Positions 1-9,543 of a stretch of 64,000 bases of DNA are shown piece by piece (within the stretch, counting starts at the first letter, position 1; the number at the start of each line of letters is the position of its first letter). Both the position numbers and the translations under genes were made by a program. The stretch lies in NCBI GenBank assembly GCA_021787595.1, contig JAJYLQ010000004.1, positions 122,752 through 186,751 of the forward strand, given 5' to 3'. Below the pieces are notes generated by a model. That model saw nothing but the letters and a program-made list of their open reading frames with translations, had not been told where the DNA came from and did not search any database. The stretch is from Chloroflexota bacterium. Its GTDB lineage: Bacteria > Chloroflexota > Anaerolineae > Anaerolineales > Villigracilaceae.

Positions 1-1472
1 TTATTGACACAGAAACCCTGATGCTGGTCCTGCCGGAAGGTGCTTGTGGCGTTGCGTTGACCGCGATGATGGACAACGCACAAACGGACCGGCGCGGCGG
101 CGTCCTGCGGCTTACCGGCGACATTCGCCGCAACGTGGCTTATACGACCAACGCCCAAATCGTCAGCAACGAGATCAAACCGCTGGACGGCGGCGAAGTT
201 CAGCAAATTCAATTGAACATAGTCTCAACGGGCGCATCGGTCTTCATATTGAACATCACGCCGCGTTTGGGATTCAATCGTTACGTGCCGCCGTCCGACG
301 CGGTGCTGGAAGCGGCTGCGCGCCGCTGGCACGATTGGTTTTCCGCCGCGCCGCAAGTGTCGGAGATGTATCGCGCCCAGTATTATTATGCCTGGTGGAT
401 CATGCGGGCCGGCCTGATTTCCACGCGCTTTTACACGACGCGCGAAGCAATGACGCCTTCCATGATTCACTATGTCGGTATATGGCAGTGGGACGCCTAC
501 TTTCACGCGCTGGCCTATCGTCACATCGAGCCGGGGCTTGCTCACGATCAATTGCGCGTCCTGCTCGACCACCAGCGCGCCGACGGAATGATCCCGGACG
601 CAGTCCATGACGAGGGTACGGTAACCCACCTCGATTTCCCGATTGAAGCGGATGTGACCAAGCCTCCGTTGATCGCGTGGGCAGCGTGGAAGTTGTACGA
701 AACCGATCACGACCGCGAATTCCTCGATGAAATCTATGAAGCGATTGTTCGCTGGAATAGTTGGTGGTTCGACAACAACGACTCGGATGGCAACGGTCTC
801 TGCGAATATCGTCATCCCTATTCATCAGGTTTGGATGACAGCCCGTTGTGGGACGAGGGAATGCCGGTTGAATCCCCCGATCTGAACACGTATCTTTGTC
901 TGGAACAGGAGGCGCTATCGAACATCTCGCGCATTCTCGGCCTTCCGCAGGATTCGGAATTATGGGCCAGCCGCGCAGACAAACAAGCGGAGCGGATGGT
1001 CCGCCTGCGCTGGGATGAAGACGCGGGATTGTTCTGGGCAACAAGGAACGAAACCCGCGTCAATGTCCGGACGCCGTTCAGCCTCTTCCCGTTGATCACC
1101 GGGCGGATGCCGCCGGAAATTGCCGCGCGCCTCATCGCGCACCTGACAGATGAACATCAATTCTGGACTCAATATCCGGTCCCAACGGTCGCGCACGATG
1201 ATCCAAAATTCGAGCCGCTCGTGATGTGGCGCGGCCCGACCTGGGTGAATATCAATTATCTTTTGATCGAAGGTTTGCAGCGCAGCGGTTATCCGGTGCT
1301 GGCGCGCGATCTGCGTGAACGCACGCTTGAAATGATTATGGGACAGGACGACATTTACGAATATTACAATCCGGAGACCGGCAAGGCGCCGCCCAAAGCC
1401 GCTTCGACTTTTGGCTGGTCTGCCGCGATATTTATTGATCTGGCAATCCAGGCATCGAAGGACAAACAGTGA
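1..1472 (+). CDS. GH63-type glycoside hydrolase, probable glucosylglycerate hydrolase (5' truncated)
   Basis: The frame is open to the left edge, so the N-terminus lies outside the window; about 489 residues are visible. The (alpha/alpha)6-barrel signature of GH63 and related clans is clear: GIWQWDAYFHA near residue 155, KPPLIAWAAWKLYE, GPTWVNINYLLIEGL, and a C-terminal EYYNPETG followed by FGWSAAIFIDLA. By family analogy the Asp of WQWDA and the Glu of EYYNPETG are the acid/base pair. GH63 includes mannosylglycerate and glucosylglycerate hydrolases. The downstream GpgS-like synthase and histidine phosphatase make glucosylglycerate the best substrate guess, but trehalose or another alpha-glucoside cannot be excluded. 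One base separates its stop from the next start, so the two are co-transcribed. Confidence 0.75.
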   Translation, partial: IDTETLMLVLPEGACGVALTAMMDNAQTDRRGGVLRLTGDIRRNVAYTTNAQIVSNEIKPLDGGEVQQIQLNIVSTGASVFILNITPRLGFNRYVPPSDAVLEAAARRWHDWFSAAPQVSEMYRAQYYYAWWIMRAGLISTRFYTTREAMTPSMIHYVGIWQWDAYFHALAYRHIEPGLAHDQLRVLLDHQRADGMIPDAVHDEGTVTHLDFPIEADVTKPPLIAWAAWKLYETDHDREFLDEIYEAIVRWNSWWFDNNDSDGNGLCEYRHPYSSGLDDSPLWDEGMPVESPDLNTYLCLEQEALSNISRILGLPQDSELWASRADKQAERMVRLRWDEDAGLFWATRNETRVNVRTPFSLFPLITGRMPPEIAARLIAHLTDEHQFWTQYPVPTVAHDDPKFEPLVMWRGPTWVNINYLLIEGLQRSGYPVLARDLRERTLEMIMGQDDIYEYYNPETGKAPPKAASTFGWSAAIFIDLAIQASKDKQ

Positions 1473-1473
1473 T

Positions 1474-2757
1474 ATGACTCGTTCCGTTATCCCCGCATCC
1501 AATCTTCGCATTGGTTTCGTCTCGACCCGTTTCAGCAGCACGGATGGCGTTTCTTTGGAAACGCAGAAATGGTGTCATATTCTGTCCAGGCTTGGACATG
1601 AGTATTTCTTTTTTGCCGGACTGTGCGACTGCCCGCCGGGGCAATTCCGCCTGGTTCCCGAGGCGCATTTCGAGCACCCGGATATCCTGGCGATCTATAC
1701 AGAATCGTTTACCCAGTCTGTTCGCTCGCCGGAGACGACGAGAAGGATTCATGAGCTCTCGCAATATCTCAAAGAAGAACTGTACCGCTTTGTCCGGGAA
1801 TTCGACATCCACCTGCTGCTGGTCGAAAACGCGCTGGCCATCCCGCTCAACATTCCGTTGGGCGTTGCGTTGACTGAATTCATCGCCGAGACCGGCATTC
1901 ATACCATTGCCCATCATCACGATTTCTTCTGGGAGCGCGAACGTTTTCTGACGAATTGCGTATCGGATTATCTCGATATGGCTTTCCCGCCGCGTTTGCG
2001 GAGTGTGCGTCACGTGGCGATCAACTCGCTGGCCGCCGATCAGTTGTCGTACCGCCGCGGCGTCTCGCCGTGGATCATTCCCAATGTAATGGATTTCGAT
2101 CACCCTCCAACTCCACCGGATGAATATACCGGTACGCTGCGTTCCGACCTGCACCTGGAACCGGATCATTATCTTTTTCTTCAGCCGACGCGGGTTGTCC
2201 GCCGCAAGGGAATCGAAATTTCCATCGAGTTGATCAACCGGCTGGATTTGCCCGTCAATTTTGTGGTCTCGCACAGCGGCGGCGACGAAGGCGACGCGTA
2301 CGAGCGGCATGTTCGCAGCTATGCAAATCTGCTGAAAGTCAAAACGAATTTTGCGTCGGATATCGTCAGCGAACATCGTGACAGGACGCCTGACGGGCGC
2401 AAGGTTTATTCCCTCTGGGACGTTTATCCATTTGCCGATCTGGTGACCTATCCGTCCCTGCTGGAAGGCTTCGGAAACGGATTTCTGGAAGCCGTATATT
2501 TCCGGCGCCCGATCCTCGTCAACAATTACACGACCTACGCGGTGGATATCAAGCCGAAGGGATTTCGCGCCATCGAATTCGAAGGATTTATCACCGACGA
2601 AACCGTTGATCAGGTGCGGAGGGCGCTCACGGATAAGCCGTATGTTCAACAAATGGTCGAACAAAATTATCAATTGGCCAAACGGTTCTATTCATATCGA
2701 GTTCTGGAACACCAGCTGCGCGCGTTGCTGCATTCCTTTGTGGGGCAGGCCATCTGA
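1474..2757 (+). CDS. GT4-family glycosyltransferase
   Basis: 427-residue GT-B fold glycosyltransferase. The start chosen is the ATG one base after the upstream stop; the frame is open further upstream but would overlap the hydrolase. The N-terminus (RIGFVSTRFSSTDGVSLE) forms the first Rossmann strand with its glycine loop. HHHDFFWERERF near residue 148 lies in the acceptor domain. The C-terminal half has the GT4 nucleotide-sugar signature: PTRVVRRKGIEI, then YPSLLEGFGNGFLEAVYF with the EX7E-type glutamates. No signal peptide or membrane segment is seen. Placed between a GH63 hydrolase and a GpgP-like phosphatase, it may extend glucosylglycerate, for example to mannosylglucosylglycerate; that is inference. 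The family call is firm and the substrate unknown. Confidence 0.8.
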   Translation: MTRSVIPASNLRIGFVSTRFSSTDGVSLETQKWCHILSRLGHEYFFFAGLCDCPPGQFRLVPEAHFEHPDILAIYTESFTQSVRSPETTRRIHELSQYLKEELYRFVREFDIHLLLVENALAIPLNIPLGVALTEFIAETGIHTIAHHHDFFWERERFLTNCVSDYLDMAFPPRLRSVRHVAINSLAADQLSYRRGVSPWIIPNVMDFDHPPTPPDEYTGTLRSDLHLEPDHYLFLQPTRVVRRKGIEISIELINRLDLPVNFVVSHSGGDEGDAYERHVRSYANLLKVKTNFASDIVSEHRDRTPDGRKVYSLWDVYPFADLVTYPSLLEGFGNGFLEAVYFRRPILVNNYTTYAVDIKPKGFRAIEFEGFITDETVDQVRRALTDKPYVQQMVEQNYQLAKRFYSYRVLEHQLRALLHSFVGQAI

Positions 2758-2788
2758 AAAAATATGATGAAAAATTGGATCGAGCGCA

Positions 2789-3352
2789 ATGACTGACCTC
2801 ATTTTGATCCGGCACGGCGAAACGGACTGGAATGTGGAGGAGCGGTGGCAGGGGCAGGCGGATGTTCCCTTGAACGAACGCGGCCGCGCGCAAGCCATTC
2901 AACTGGCGCAGGAATTGAAAGATGTTCCAATCAATGCAATTTATTCCAGCGATCTGATTCGCGCCTTTGAGACCGCGCAGGAACTTTCGAAGAAAACCGC
3001 CTTGCCGATCCAAATTGATCGGCGTCTGCGCGAGATTCATCAAGGCGACTGGCAGGGAATGCGGGTCTCTGATATTCAGGCGCGCTATGCGGATCATTTC
3101 GAGCGCCGCCTTCGGGACCCGTTGAACATTGCTCCTCCGGGCGGCGAAACGGTTGCTCAGGTGAGGACGCGCGTCATGGAGGCTGTTCATGAAATCGTTT
3201 CCAGGCATCCATTCGAAACCGTCGCCATTGTGTCGCATGGATTCGCTTTGGCCGTAGTGCTTGCGGAATATCAAAAGCTCCCGATTGCCGATGTATGGGA
3301 ACTGATCCCGGCCAACGGTGCGTGGCAAAAGATCGAGATGGATTCAGCGTAA
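2789..3352 (+). CDS. Histidine phosphatase family protein, candidate glucosyl-3-phosphoglycerate phosphatase
   Basis: 187-residue member of the phosphoglycerate-mutase-like superfamily. The phosphohistidine motif LIRHGETDWN lies at residues 5-14. Further family marks are LNERGRAQA, the YSSDLIRAFETA loop, LREIHQGDWQG with the catalytic Glu, and VSHGFALAVVL with the second active-site His. Mycobacterial GpgP, which dephosphorylates glucosyl-3-phosphoglycerate, belongs to this superfamily. A GpgS-like synthase two genes downstream makes that the favoured role. A general phosphatase or cofactor-dependent mutase remains possible. It follows the GT4 gene by 31 bp on the same strand. Confidence 0.8.
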   Translation: MTDLILIRHGETDWNVEERWQGQADVPLNERGRAQAIQLAQELKDVPINAIYSSDLIRAFETAQELSKKTALPIQIDRRLREIHQGDWQGMRVSDIQARYADHFERRLRDPLNIAPPGGETVAQVRTRVMEAVHEIVSRHPFETVAIVSHGFALAVVLAEYQKLPIADVWELIPANGAWQKIEMDSA

Positions 3353-3391
3353 TACCGGCTCGTTCCCGGTATAAAATGGGAATGGATCGAA

Positions 3392-4612
3392 ATGAAGATA
3401 ATTTTGCTGCATTATGCTGCGCCTCCCGTCGTTGGCGGCGTGGAGGCTGTGATCGGCCACCACGCCCGTCTGATGACGGACGCGGGACACGAAGTTTGTG
3501 TCATTGCCGGACGCGGCGAACAATTCGATTCGCGGATTCGATTTATTCAAATCCCGCTCGCCGATTCGCGGCATCCCGAAGTTTTGTCGCTCAAGCCGGA
3601 CCTCGATGCGGGGCGCGTGCCCAGTGAGTTTGATCCGCTCGTCGAGCGGATTGCCGCCCAAATGCGTGATGCGATTGCCGATTCCAATTGGCTCATCGCG
3701 CATAACATTTGTTCGTTGAATAAAAATCTTGCGTTGACTGCCGCGTTGAAGCGAATATCCGAAAGTCATCCGCGCCCGCGTTTGATTCTCTGGCATCACG
3801 ATCTGGCATGGACAACGCCGCGCTATCGGAATGAACTTCACGATGGCTATCCGTGGGATCTGCTTCGCACCGATTGGCCGCAGGTCGTTCAAGTTGTGGT
3901 GTCCGAATCGCGGCGTCGGGAACTCGCACAACTGCTCGGTGCGAATGCCGAACGTATTCACGTAATTCCAAATGGAATTGATGCGAATCAATTTCTCAAA
4001 CTTGAAGGGCAAACGCGGAAATTTGTCGAGCAGCTTGATTTGTCTTCTGCCGCCCCGTTGGTGTTATTGCCAGTCCGCATTACGCCGCGCAAAAATATCG
4101 AACTCGCTCTGCGCGTCCTCGCTGAATTGCGCTTGGAATTTAAACGGGCAAAGCTCGTCGTGACAGGTCCGCTCGGGCCCCATAACCCGGCCAACGTCCA
4201 GTATTTCGAACGACTGGCTGCGCTTCGTCGTGAGTTGAAACTTGAAGGCGCGGCGCATTTCCTCGCGGAATTGAGCGATCAATACTTGCCCGATGAAGTT
4301 GTCGGCGATTTCTATCGTCTTGCCGACGCGCTGTTCTATCCAAGCCGCGAAGAAGGTTTTGGAATCCCGATCCTCGAAGCCGGGCTTTCCTCGATTCCTG
4401 TTTTCTGCGCGGACATTGCGCCTCTGCGTGATTTGGGAGACTCGCAAGTCTTTTACTTTTCGCCTGATGATGAGCCAAAAAAAGTTGCGGCGCTGCTTGC
4501 CAATCATTTTAAGCAAAGTCCGCTTTTTGCTCTTCGCGAACGTGTACGCAGCGATTATCGTTGGGAGCAGATTTATTCGAAAGAAATAGCGCCCTTGTTG
4601 AGAAAGGGTTGA
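3392..4612 (+). CDS. GT4-family glycosyltransferase (second)
   Basis: 406 residues. The N-terminal GT-B domain starts MKIILLHYAAPPVVGGVE, where the GGVE loop is typical of GT4. The donor domain has LLPVRITPRKNIELAL near residue 230 and YPSREEGFGIPILEAGLSSIPVFC near residue 320, containing the donor-binding EX7E glutamates. It is cytosolic, with no membrane segment. It lies between the histidine phosphatase and the GpgS-like gene, whose start follows its stop by one base, so co-expression is likely. It is only distantly similar by eye to the other GT4 gene of the cluster, so the two probably use different acceptors or donors. The substrate cannot be read from the sequence. Confidence 0.82.
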   Translation: MKIILLHYAAPPVVGGVEAVIGHHARLMTDAGHEVCVIAGRGEQFDSRIRFIQIPLADSRHPEVLSLKPDLDAGRVPSEFDPLVERIAAQMRDAIADSNWLIAHNICSLNKNLALTAALKRISESHPRPRLILWHHDLAWTTPRYRNELHDGYPWDLLRTDWPQVVQVVVSESRRRELAQLLGANAERIHVIPNGIDANQFLKLEGQTRKFVEQLDLSSAAPLVLLPVRITPRKNIELALRVLAELRLEFKRAKLVVTGPLGPHNPANVQYFERLAALRRELKLEGAAHFLAELSDQYLPDEVVGDFYRLADALFYPSREEGFGIPILEAGLSSIPVFCADIAPLRDLGDSQVFYFSPDDEPKKVAALLANHFKQSPLFALRERVRSDYRWEQIYSKEIAPLLRKG

Positions 4613-4613
4613 G

Positions 4614-6428
4614 ATGAAAAATCGTTACTCTGCAAGTTTGTTCCGAAAAATCCTTGTGCCAATTATTCATGGTTCGGCCTATGACTCGGCGCTGCAAGCT
4701 GCATTTGTCATCGCCGACCCGGCCAGCATTCTGCTGGTTGGAATCGTTGGAATAACAAGCGGCGAATCGCTCAGCAAGGCAGCGGTCCCGGCCCGGCATG
4801 TTCGCAAACTCCTGCGCGAAATTGCCGACCAAAAAGGCGCGGCAGTTTTGCAGCGCATCCGCGTTTCGCATGAGCCATGGGATGAACTTGCCCGTATCGT
4901 CCGGGAAGAAGAACCGGACCTCGTGATTCTGCAGCCCTCATTCTTTGATGGATTGCAGATCGCGCTTGGCGAGGCGCTGCGATTCCCTCCGTGTGACATG
5001 GTCGTTGCCAGCGGAATCATTCCCGAATCCCCCGAACGCGTATTGGTCTCCCTGCGCGGCGGACCTTATGCCGAACTTTCGCTTCGATTGGGACTTTCCA
5101 TTTCGAGCACAAGTCGTTCCAGGCTGACTGCCCTGCACATTTTGCCTGCTGTTGGCGATCATCCGGTTGACCCCGCCTTCAAAGGCATGGAACGGGTATT
5201 GAAAAACCTGCCGGAGGTGAAACGGAGGCAGATTCAAACGAACGATCCGGCGCAGGCCATTCTTGAGATGTCAAAAGAGAGCGATCTCGTGGTTTTGGGC
5301 GCGACCGCCCGCCCAAAAGAATCTTTGATTTCCATCGGCCCCGTTGCAGATGCAATCCTGCGCGAAAGTTCGAAAGGCGTGCTGATCGTAAAATCCCGCC
5401 GGCCTTTGCCCCCGAACATGGACAGCGAAGTTGTGGGCCGCAATGCGATTTCCGTTTTGGTGGATAAGTGGTTTGCCGAGAATACATATCACGCGGGTGA
5501 ATTTGCCGATCTTGACCTTTTGTTGGAATCGAAGCGGAAACAGAATCTAACGATCAGCCTGGCGCTGCCCGCTTTGGACGAGGAGGAAACGGTGGGGCAG
5601 GTCATCAAAACGATCAAACGGGCGCTCATGGATCGCGTCTGTTTGGTGGATGAGATGATTCTCGTTGATTCGGATTCCAGTGATCGGACGCGGGAAATTG
5701 CCGCGGGGCTGGATGTTCCGGTTTACGTCCACCAGCAGGTTCTTCCCGATCTCGGAACGCGAACCGGAAAAGGGGAAGCGTTATGGAAGAGTCTTTACCT
5801 GACGCATGGCGACATCATCGTTTGGATTGACACGGACATCGTTAACATTCATCCGCGCTTTGTGTATGGATTGCTTGGCCCGCTCATCCTGCATCCCGAG
5901 ATTCAGTTTGTCAAAGGTTTTTATCGCCGGCCGCTGAAAGTGGATAACAAACTTCAGGCGGGCGGCGGAGGACGCGTCACCGAATTGACCGCGCGTCCGC
6001 TGCTCAATCTTTTCTTTCCCGAACTTTCCGGTTTGGTTCAGCCGCTTTCGGGCGAATACGGCGGACGGCGTTCCGCGCTCGAGCAGTTGCCATTTTCATC
6101 CGGCTACGGCGTGGAAACGGGATTGCTCGTTGATGTATTCGAGAAATTTGGTTTAAGCGCCATTGCCCAGGTTGATCTCCAGGAACGAATCCATCACAAC
6201 CAGCCGCTGGAATCTTTGGGCAAGATGTCGTTTGCGATCATCCAAACGATTGTCCGCCGAATCGAAAAACGTTATGGAATGAACATGCTGGAAGATGTCA
6301 ACAAGTCGTTGAAGTTGATCCGTTACGAACAGGGACGACTCTTTCTCGACGTGGAAGAAATCGCCGAGCTGGAGCGCCCGGCGATGATTGAGCTGCTGGA
6401 ATATCGGGAAAGAGATTTGCAGGTTTAG
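4614..6428 (+). CDS. gpgS: Glucosyl-3-phosphoglycerate synthase-like GT81 with N-terminal tandem Usp domains
   Basis: 604 residues, about twice the usual GpgS length of 300-330. Residues 1-135 and about 138-265 look like two universal stress protein (UspA) folds: [18 protein letters not shown], then [17 protein letters not shown] and a C-terminal [12 protein letters not shown]. Residues about 310-600 are a GT-A transferase: [31 protein letters not shown], a metal-binding DTD in [26 protein letters not shown], and [10 protein letters not shown] with [12 protein letters not shown], all characteristic of GpgS. The expected reaction is NDP-glucose plus 3-phosphoglycerate to glucosyl-3-phosphoglycerate. 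The Usp part may bind ATP and act as a sensor, which is inference. It converges on, and overlaps by 4 bp, the next gene. Confidence 0.83.
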   Translation: MKNRYSASLFRKILVPIIHGSAYDSALQAAFVIADPASILLVGIVGITSGESLSKAAVPARHVRKLLREIADQKGAAVLQRIRVSHEPWDELARIVREEEPDLVILQPSFFDGLQIALGEALRFPPCDMVVASGIIPESPERVLVSLRGGPYAELSLRLGLSISSTSRSRLTALHILPAVGDHPVDPAFKGMERVLKNLPEVKRRQIQTNDPAQAILEMSKESDLVVLGATARPKESLISIGPVADAILRESSKGVLIVKSRRPLPPNMDSEVVGRNAISVLVDKWFAENTYHAGEFADLDLLLESKRKQNLTISLALPALDEEETVGQVIKTIKRALMDRVCLVDEMILVDSDSSDRTREIAAGLDVPVYVHQQVLPDLGTRTGKGEALWKSLYLTHGDIIVWIDTDIVNIHPRFVYGLLGPLILHPEIQFVKGFYRRPLKVDNKLQAGGGGRVTELTARPLLNLFFPELSGLVQPLSGEYGGRRSALEQLPFSSGYGVETGLLVDVFEKFGLSAIAQVDLQERIHHNQPLESLGKMSFAIIQTIVRRIEKRYGMNMLEDVNKSLKLIRYEQGRLFLDVEEIAELERPAMIELLEYRERDLQV

Positions 6429-7420
6429 CTTTGCGCGAATGTATCAATCAATAATTTGAAATCTCCGCCGGCCGGATAAAGAATCGGGCAAGTGCATCCG
6501 CGCTTTTTGTATTCTTCCACTTTGGCGCGCGCTTCGGCGGGTGTCCCGGATGCGGTGATGCGATGGACTAAATCGTCTGGCACGAGATGTTTGGCTTTGT
6601 TGATTTGCTCCTTCGTGGCGGGCCAGCCAAGAATGGATTGAATTTGCTGAATCACATCCTGTGAAACACCTGATGCCTTCGCAATGTGCGGTTGTTGCGC
6701 GAGATATTGGCACAATAATTCTTTTGTATATTCGATGGCTTTGTCGTGATCGGGATCAACAGAACAGACAATCAACTGTGGGCGATCAAAGTCTTCCAGC
6801 TTGCGGCCTGATTTCTTCAATCCATTTTCAAGCAATTCGAGTGCCTTGTCGTTGTACTCTGGCGGGACGCAGTAATTCATGACGACACCGTCTGCGATCT
6901 CGCCGGTCAATTCCATCATCTGATCGCCGGTCGCGCCGATCATGATCGGGATGTGACGCGGTTCGCGGCGTCCGTGAACGACATCCAGCTCGATGCCCTC
7001 CACGTGATGAAATTCGCCGTGAAAGGTAACGCGCTCCATGTTCAACAGCCGGCGCATGACTTCGACCGTTTCGCGCATTGCCAGGGTGGCTTTGTGGCGC
7101 TTGATGCCGACGTTGCTCGCCAGCGGGTCCCACCACGCACCAATCCCGCAGATGATTCGATTCGGGGCAAGGTCGTCCAAGGTCAGGAAAGTGGCGGCGA
7201 GCAGTCCGATGTTGCGCGTCCAGTTGTTGATCACGCCCGAGCCGACTTTGATCCGCTGTGTGACCGCGGCGTAGGCGGCCATCGGGACAATGGCATCACG
7301 CACCAGCCGCGATTCCGCCTGCCAGACCGCTTCAAATCCGTGAGCTTCTGCGTACCTGACGTAATCGAGCCCGTCGCGTAAATCATGCGAGTCCTGCAAA
7401 TAGAGAGCTACTCTTTCCAC
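6425..7420 (-). CDS. LLM-class (luciferase-like) F420-type oxidoreductase
   Basis: 331 residues. The GTG start is preferred because the minus strand carries GGAGG ten bases upstream. The fold is the bacterial-luciferase TIM barrel: [34 protein letters not shown], a non-prolyl-cis region near [32 protein letters not shown], and [27 protein letters not shown]. These match F420-dependent members such as methylene-H4MPT reductase-like proteins rather than FMN monooxygenases. With F420 biosynthesis genes 5 kb away, F420 is the likely cofactor. The substrate is unknown. It faces the GpgS gene convergently with a 4-bp overlap and has its own promoter region at about 7421-7688. Confidence 0.85.
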   Translation of the reverse strand: MERVALYLQDSHDLRDGLDYVRYAEAHGFEAVWQAESRLVRDAIVPMAAYAAVTQRIKVGSGVINNWTRNIGLLAATFLTLDDLAPNRIICGIGAWWDPLASNVGIKRHKATLAMRETVEVMRRLLNMERVTFHGEFHHVEGIELDVVHGRREPRHIPIMIGATGDQMMELTGEIADGVVMNYCVPPEYNDKALELLENGLKKSGRKLEDFDRPQLIVCSVDPDHDKAIEYTKELLCQYLAQQPHIAKASGVSQDVIQQIQSILGWPATKEQINKAKHLVPDDLVHRITASGTPAEARAKVEEYKKRGCTCPILYPAGGDFKLLIDTFAQS

Positions 7421-7688
7421 GGCTTACGTTCCTCCATTGGCTTAATCTAACGAAGATTCGATCTGATGCAGCAGCATCGCGAAAAGTTGTGCTATGTGGA
7501 TATGATTTGTCATTATACCTGAGAGTTTTGCCTGGCAATGCTTTTGTCTATCGGACTGAATTTGTAAGGAGCATTGTCTTCGCTGATTAGGAGGATAGTC
7601 AATTGAACGGGAGGGTGGAACGTTTTATACTGATCCTGGATGATGGTCGTTCAATTTCGAGAATGCTTTGCTGTGAAGGAATACTGCC

Positions 7689-7913
7689 ATGACGGAAAAG
7701 AAAATCAACAAGGAATCCCGGCCCTTGCGGGGCCTTGAAAATTGCTGTGTTGCCGATATTGGATTGGCGGGGTTCGCAGAATGTCAAATGTCAGGGCCCA
7801 ACACATGCCCTCATGCAATGCCTTTTGGATATTGTTTCTTATGCAGGCATCCTCGCCTGGATAAGATACTTGCAAAAAGCAAAGAAAGACAAGCCGCGGC
7901 AGTTCCAAAATAA
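7689..7913 (+). CDS. Small cysteine-rich hypothetical protein
   Basis: 74 residues with a weak GGAA ribosome site upstream of the ATG. It carries seven cysteines: a CC pair near residue 19, then C33, and a tight CPHAMPFGYCFLCRHP block at residues 40-55 that looks like a metal-binding knuckle. The rest is charged (Lys-rich ends). It lies alone, between two minus-strand genes. I do not recognise the family. The ordered Cys/His pattern argues for a real gene rather than chance, but no function can be given. Confidence 0.45.
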   Translation: MTEKKINKESRPLRGLENCCVADIGLAGFAECQMSGPNTCPHAMPFGYCFLCRHPRLDKILAKSKERQAAAVPK

Positions 7914-8071
7914 ACCATTCAGCCCGTTGTTTTCCCTGTTTGAATTGTTGGGAAATGGATGGCGCTCAACGCAAGTGCCGATCTTCGCGGGGCGGGATTT
8001 CATCCCGCCAAATTACGAATATGCGGAATGGAATTCCGCGCCACATCAGTTGCTTATATGCTGCTACCGGA

Positions 8072-8110
8072 AAATAATACTGTCCCCGACCATCGGGGAC
8101 AGTATTATTT
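8072..8110. repeat. Perfect 18-bp inverted repeat
   Basis: Arms 8072-8089 and 8093-8110 are perfect reverse complements with a 3-nt loop; the core is TGTCCCCGA. It lies 24 bp beyond the 3' end of the minus-strand SsnA-type gene, so it could end that transcript. Its core resembles the GGGGACAATTTG palindromes at 29844 and 39570. Confidence 0.7.
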
Positions 8111-8133
8111 TTGTCCGGTCTTGCTCCGGGTTG

Positions 8134-9453
8134 TTATAATCTTTGCCACACTTTTGGCGCAAGCTCACGCGAGCGCGCCGCGATTCGTTCTTCATCCATA
8201 ACGAGGATCTTTTTGTTCTGCATCAGAATCTTTCCTTTGCAAACGGTTGTGTCAACCGTCGCGTCAACCAATCCAAAGATGAGATGCCCGAGGAAGTTTG
8301 CCTCGCCAAGCGGTGTGGGCGGCTGGTAATCCATGATTGCGAGATCGGCGGGACGGCCTTCCGCAATTTCGCCCAACTTCAAGCCAAACTGGCGTTCGCA
8401 AATCTCAGCGTTGTTTTGCAAAAGCATCCGCGGCGCTTCGACGAAAGCCACGCGCGGATCATGGTTGGCGAGGCGATGCAATAAATACGCGGCGCGCATC
8501 TGCGCCAGCATGTCGGACGACATTCCGTCCGTGCCGAGGCCGACGAGGATGTTCTTTTTCAGCAAATCAAGAACGCGCGTGACGCCGACCGCGTTATTCA
8601 TATTCGACTCTGGATTATGGACAACGGCGGTTTTTGTAGCGGCGATAATATCCATTTCAGAGTCATCAATGTGGACGCAATGAACAAACAGCGACTTCTC
8701 CCCCGATGCGCCCATCTTGTTCAAGCGATTTACGGTTGGCATCCCATATTTCTTGATCGAGTCATCGCGGTCGGCGGCGTCTTCTGCAACGTGGATGTGG
8801 CAGCCGACTCCGGCGTCCTTCGCGATGCCGACGCATTTCTCAAGTGTCTCATCTGACAACGTGAACGATGCATGAAGTCCCATCATGGCCGCGATCTGTC
8901 CATCGCCTTTGCCAACCTTCTTGATGAAGCGTTCGTTCTCTTTGATTCCGCCGCCGGGAATATTTCGATCTGAGACTTCGTAGCAAAGCGAGGCCCGAAT
9001 TCCGGCCTGGCGGACTGCGCTTTCGATCAAATCCAGCGAGCCATCGCGCATGGATGGAGACGCGTGATGATCAATGACGGTCGTTGTTCCATTGCGGATA
9101 CATTCGATCAGCGGGATTTGCGCTGAAAGCGTAATGTCTTCGTCCGAGAGCGCCATGTCCAGCTTCCACCACAGCCGCTCAAGGATTTCGACAAAATTGG
9201 AGGCTGGCTCGCCGGGGATGGCCATGCCGCGCGCCATCGTCGAATAGAAGTGATGGTGCGTGCAAATGAAACCCGGCATCACCACTTTGCCGTTGCAATC
9301 AACTGCTCCTGCGTTTGGATAGCGCTTTTTCATTTCCGCAGAATCGCCGACAGCCACGACTTTCTCACCGTCTGTGACGACTGAGCCGTTCAGCAGAACC
9401 TGATTATCTTTTCCGAGTGTTGCAACAATCCCATTTTCAAAGCGTGTGGCCAT
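8134..9453 (-). CDS. ssnA: SsnA-type putative aminohydrolase (amidohydrolase superfamily)
   Basis: 439 residues. An ATG lies nine bases further upstream, but AAAGGAT sits 1 nt from it and about 8 nt before the inner ATG (9453), so the inner start is used. Metal ligands of the amidohydrolase barrel are visible: THHHF near residue 67 (HxH), CHIHVAED, FVHCVHID, and the Asp of VGLGTDGMSSD. TTTVIDHHASP and SNMNNAVGVTRV match the SsnA / 8-oxoguanine deaminase / hydroxyatrazine hydrolase branch. In Escherichia coli ssnA sits with purine-catabolism genes (ygfK, xdh). Here the upstream neighbour is a DPD-like flavoprotein, which suggests a role in nucleobase degradation. The exact substrate is unknown. 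Confidence 0.8.
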   Translation of the reverse strand: MATRFENGIVATLGKDNQVLLNGSVVTDGEKVVAVGDSAEMKKRYPNAGAVDCNGKVVMPGFICTHHHFYSTMARGMAIPGEPASNFVEILERLWWKLDMALSDEDITLSAQIPLIECIRNGTTTVIDHHASPSMRDGSLDLIESAVRQAGIRASLCYEVSDRNIPGGGIKENERFIKKVGKGDGQIAAMMGLHASFTLSDETLEKCVGIAKDAGVGCHIHVAEDAADRDDSIKKYGMPTVNRLNKMGASGEKSLFVHCVHIDDSEMDIIAATKTAVVHNPESNMNNAVGVTRVLDLLKKNILVGLGTDGMSSDMLAQMRAAYLLHRLANHDPRVAFVEAPRMLLQNNAEICERQFGLKLGEIAEGRPADLAIMDYQPPTPLGEANFLGHLIFGLVDATVDTTVCKGKILMQNKKILVMDEERIAARSRELAPKVWQRL

Positions 9454-9485
9454 AATATTCATCCTTTCTTTTTGTTATCAGGTTT

Positions 9486-9530
9486 CGCCCTGAGCGGAGT
9501 GGCGCAAAAAGCACCACTCCGCTCAGGGCG
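9486..9530. repeat. 17-bp perfect hairpin between DPD-like and SsnA-type genes
   Basis: Arms 9486-9502 and 9514-9530 pair perfectly around an 11-nt loop. It lies in the 90-bp gap between two same-strand genes, so it could attenuate read-through or protect an mRNA end. Its CCCTGAGCG core is shared with palindromic repeats elsewhere in the window (27214, 35607). Confidence 0.7.
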
Positions 9531-9543
9531 ATAGGGTCTTGAT

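Noticed and set aside
1432..2673. 413-codon open frame on the minus strand
   Set aside because: Antisense to the first GT4 gene; no motif and a shadow-like composition.
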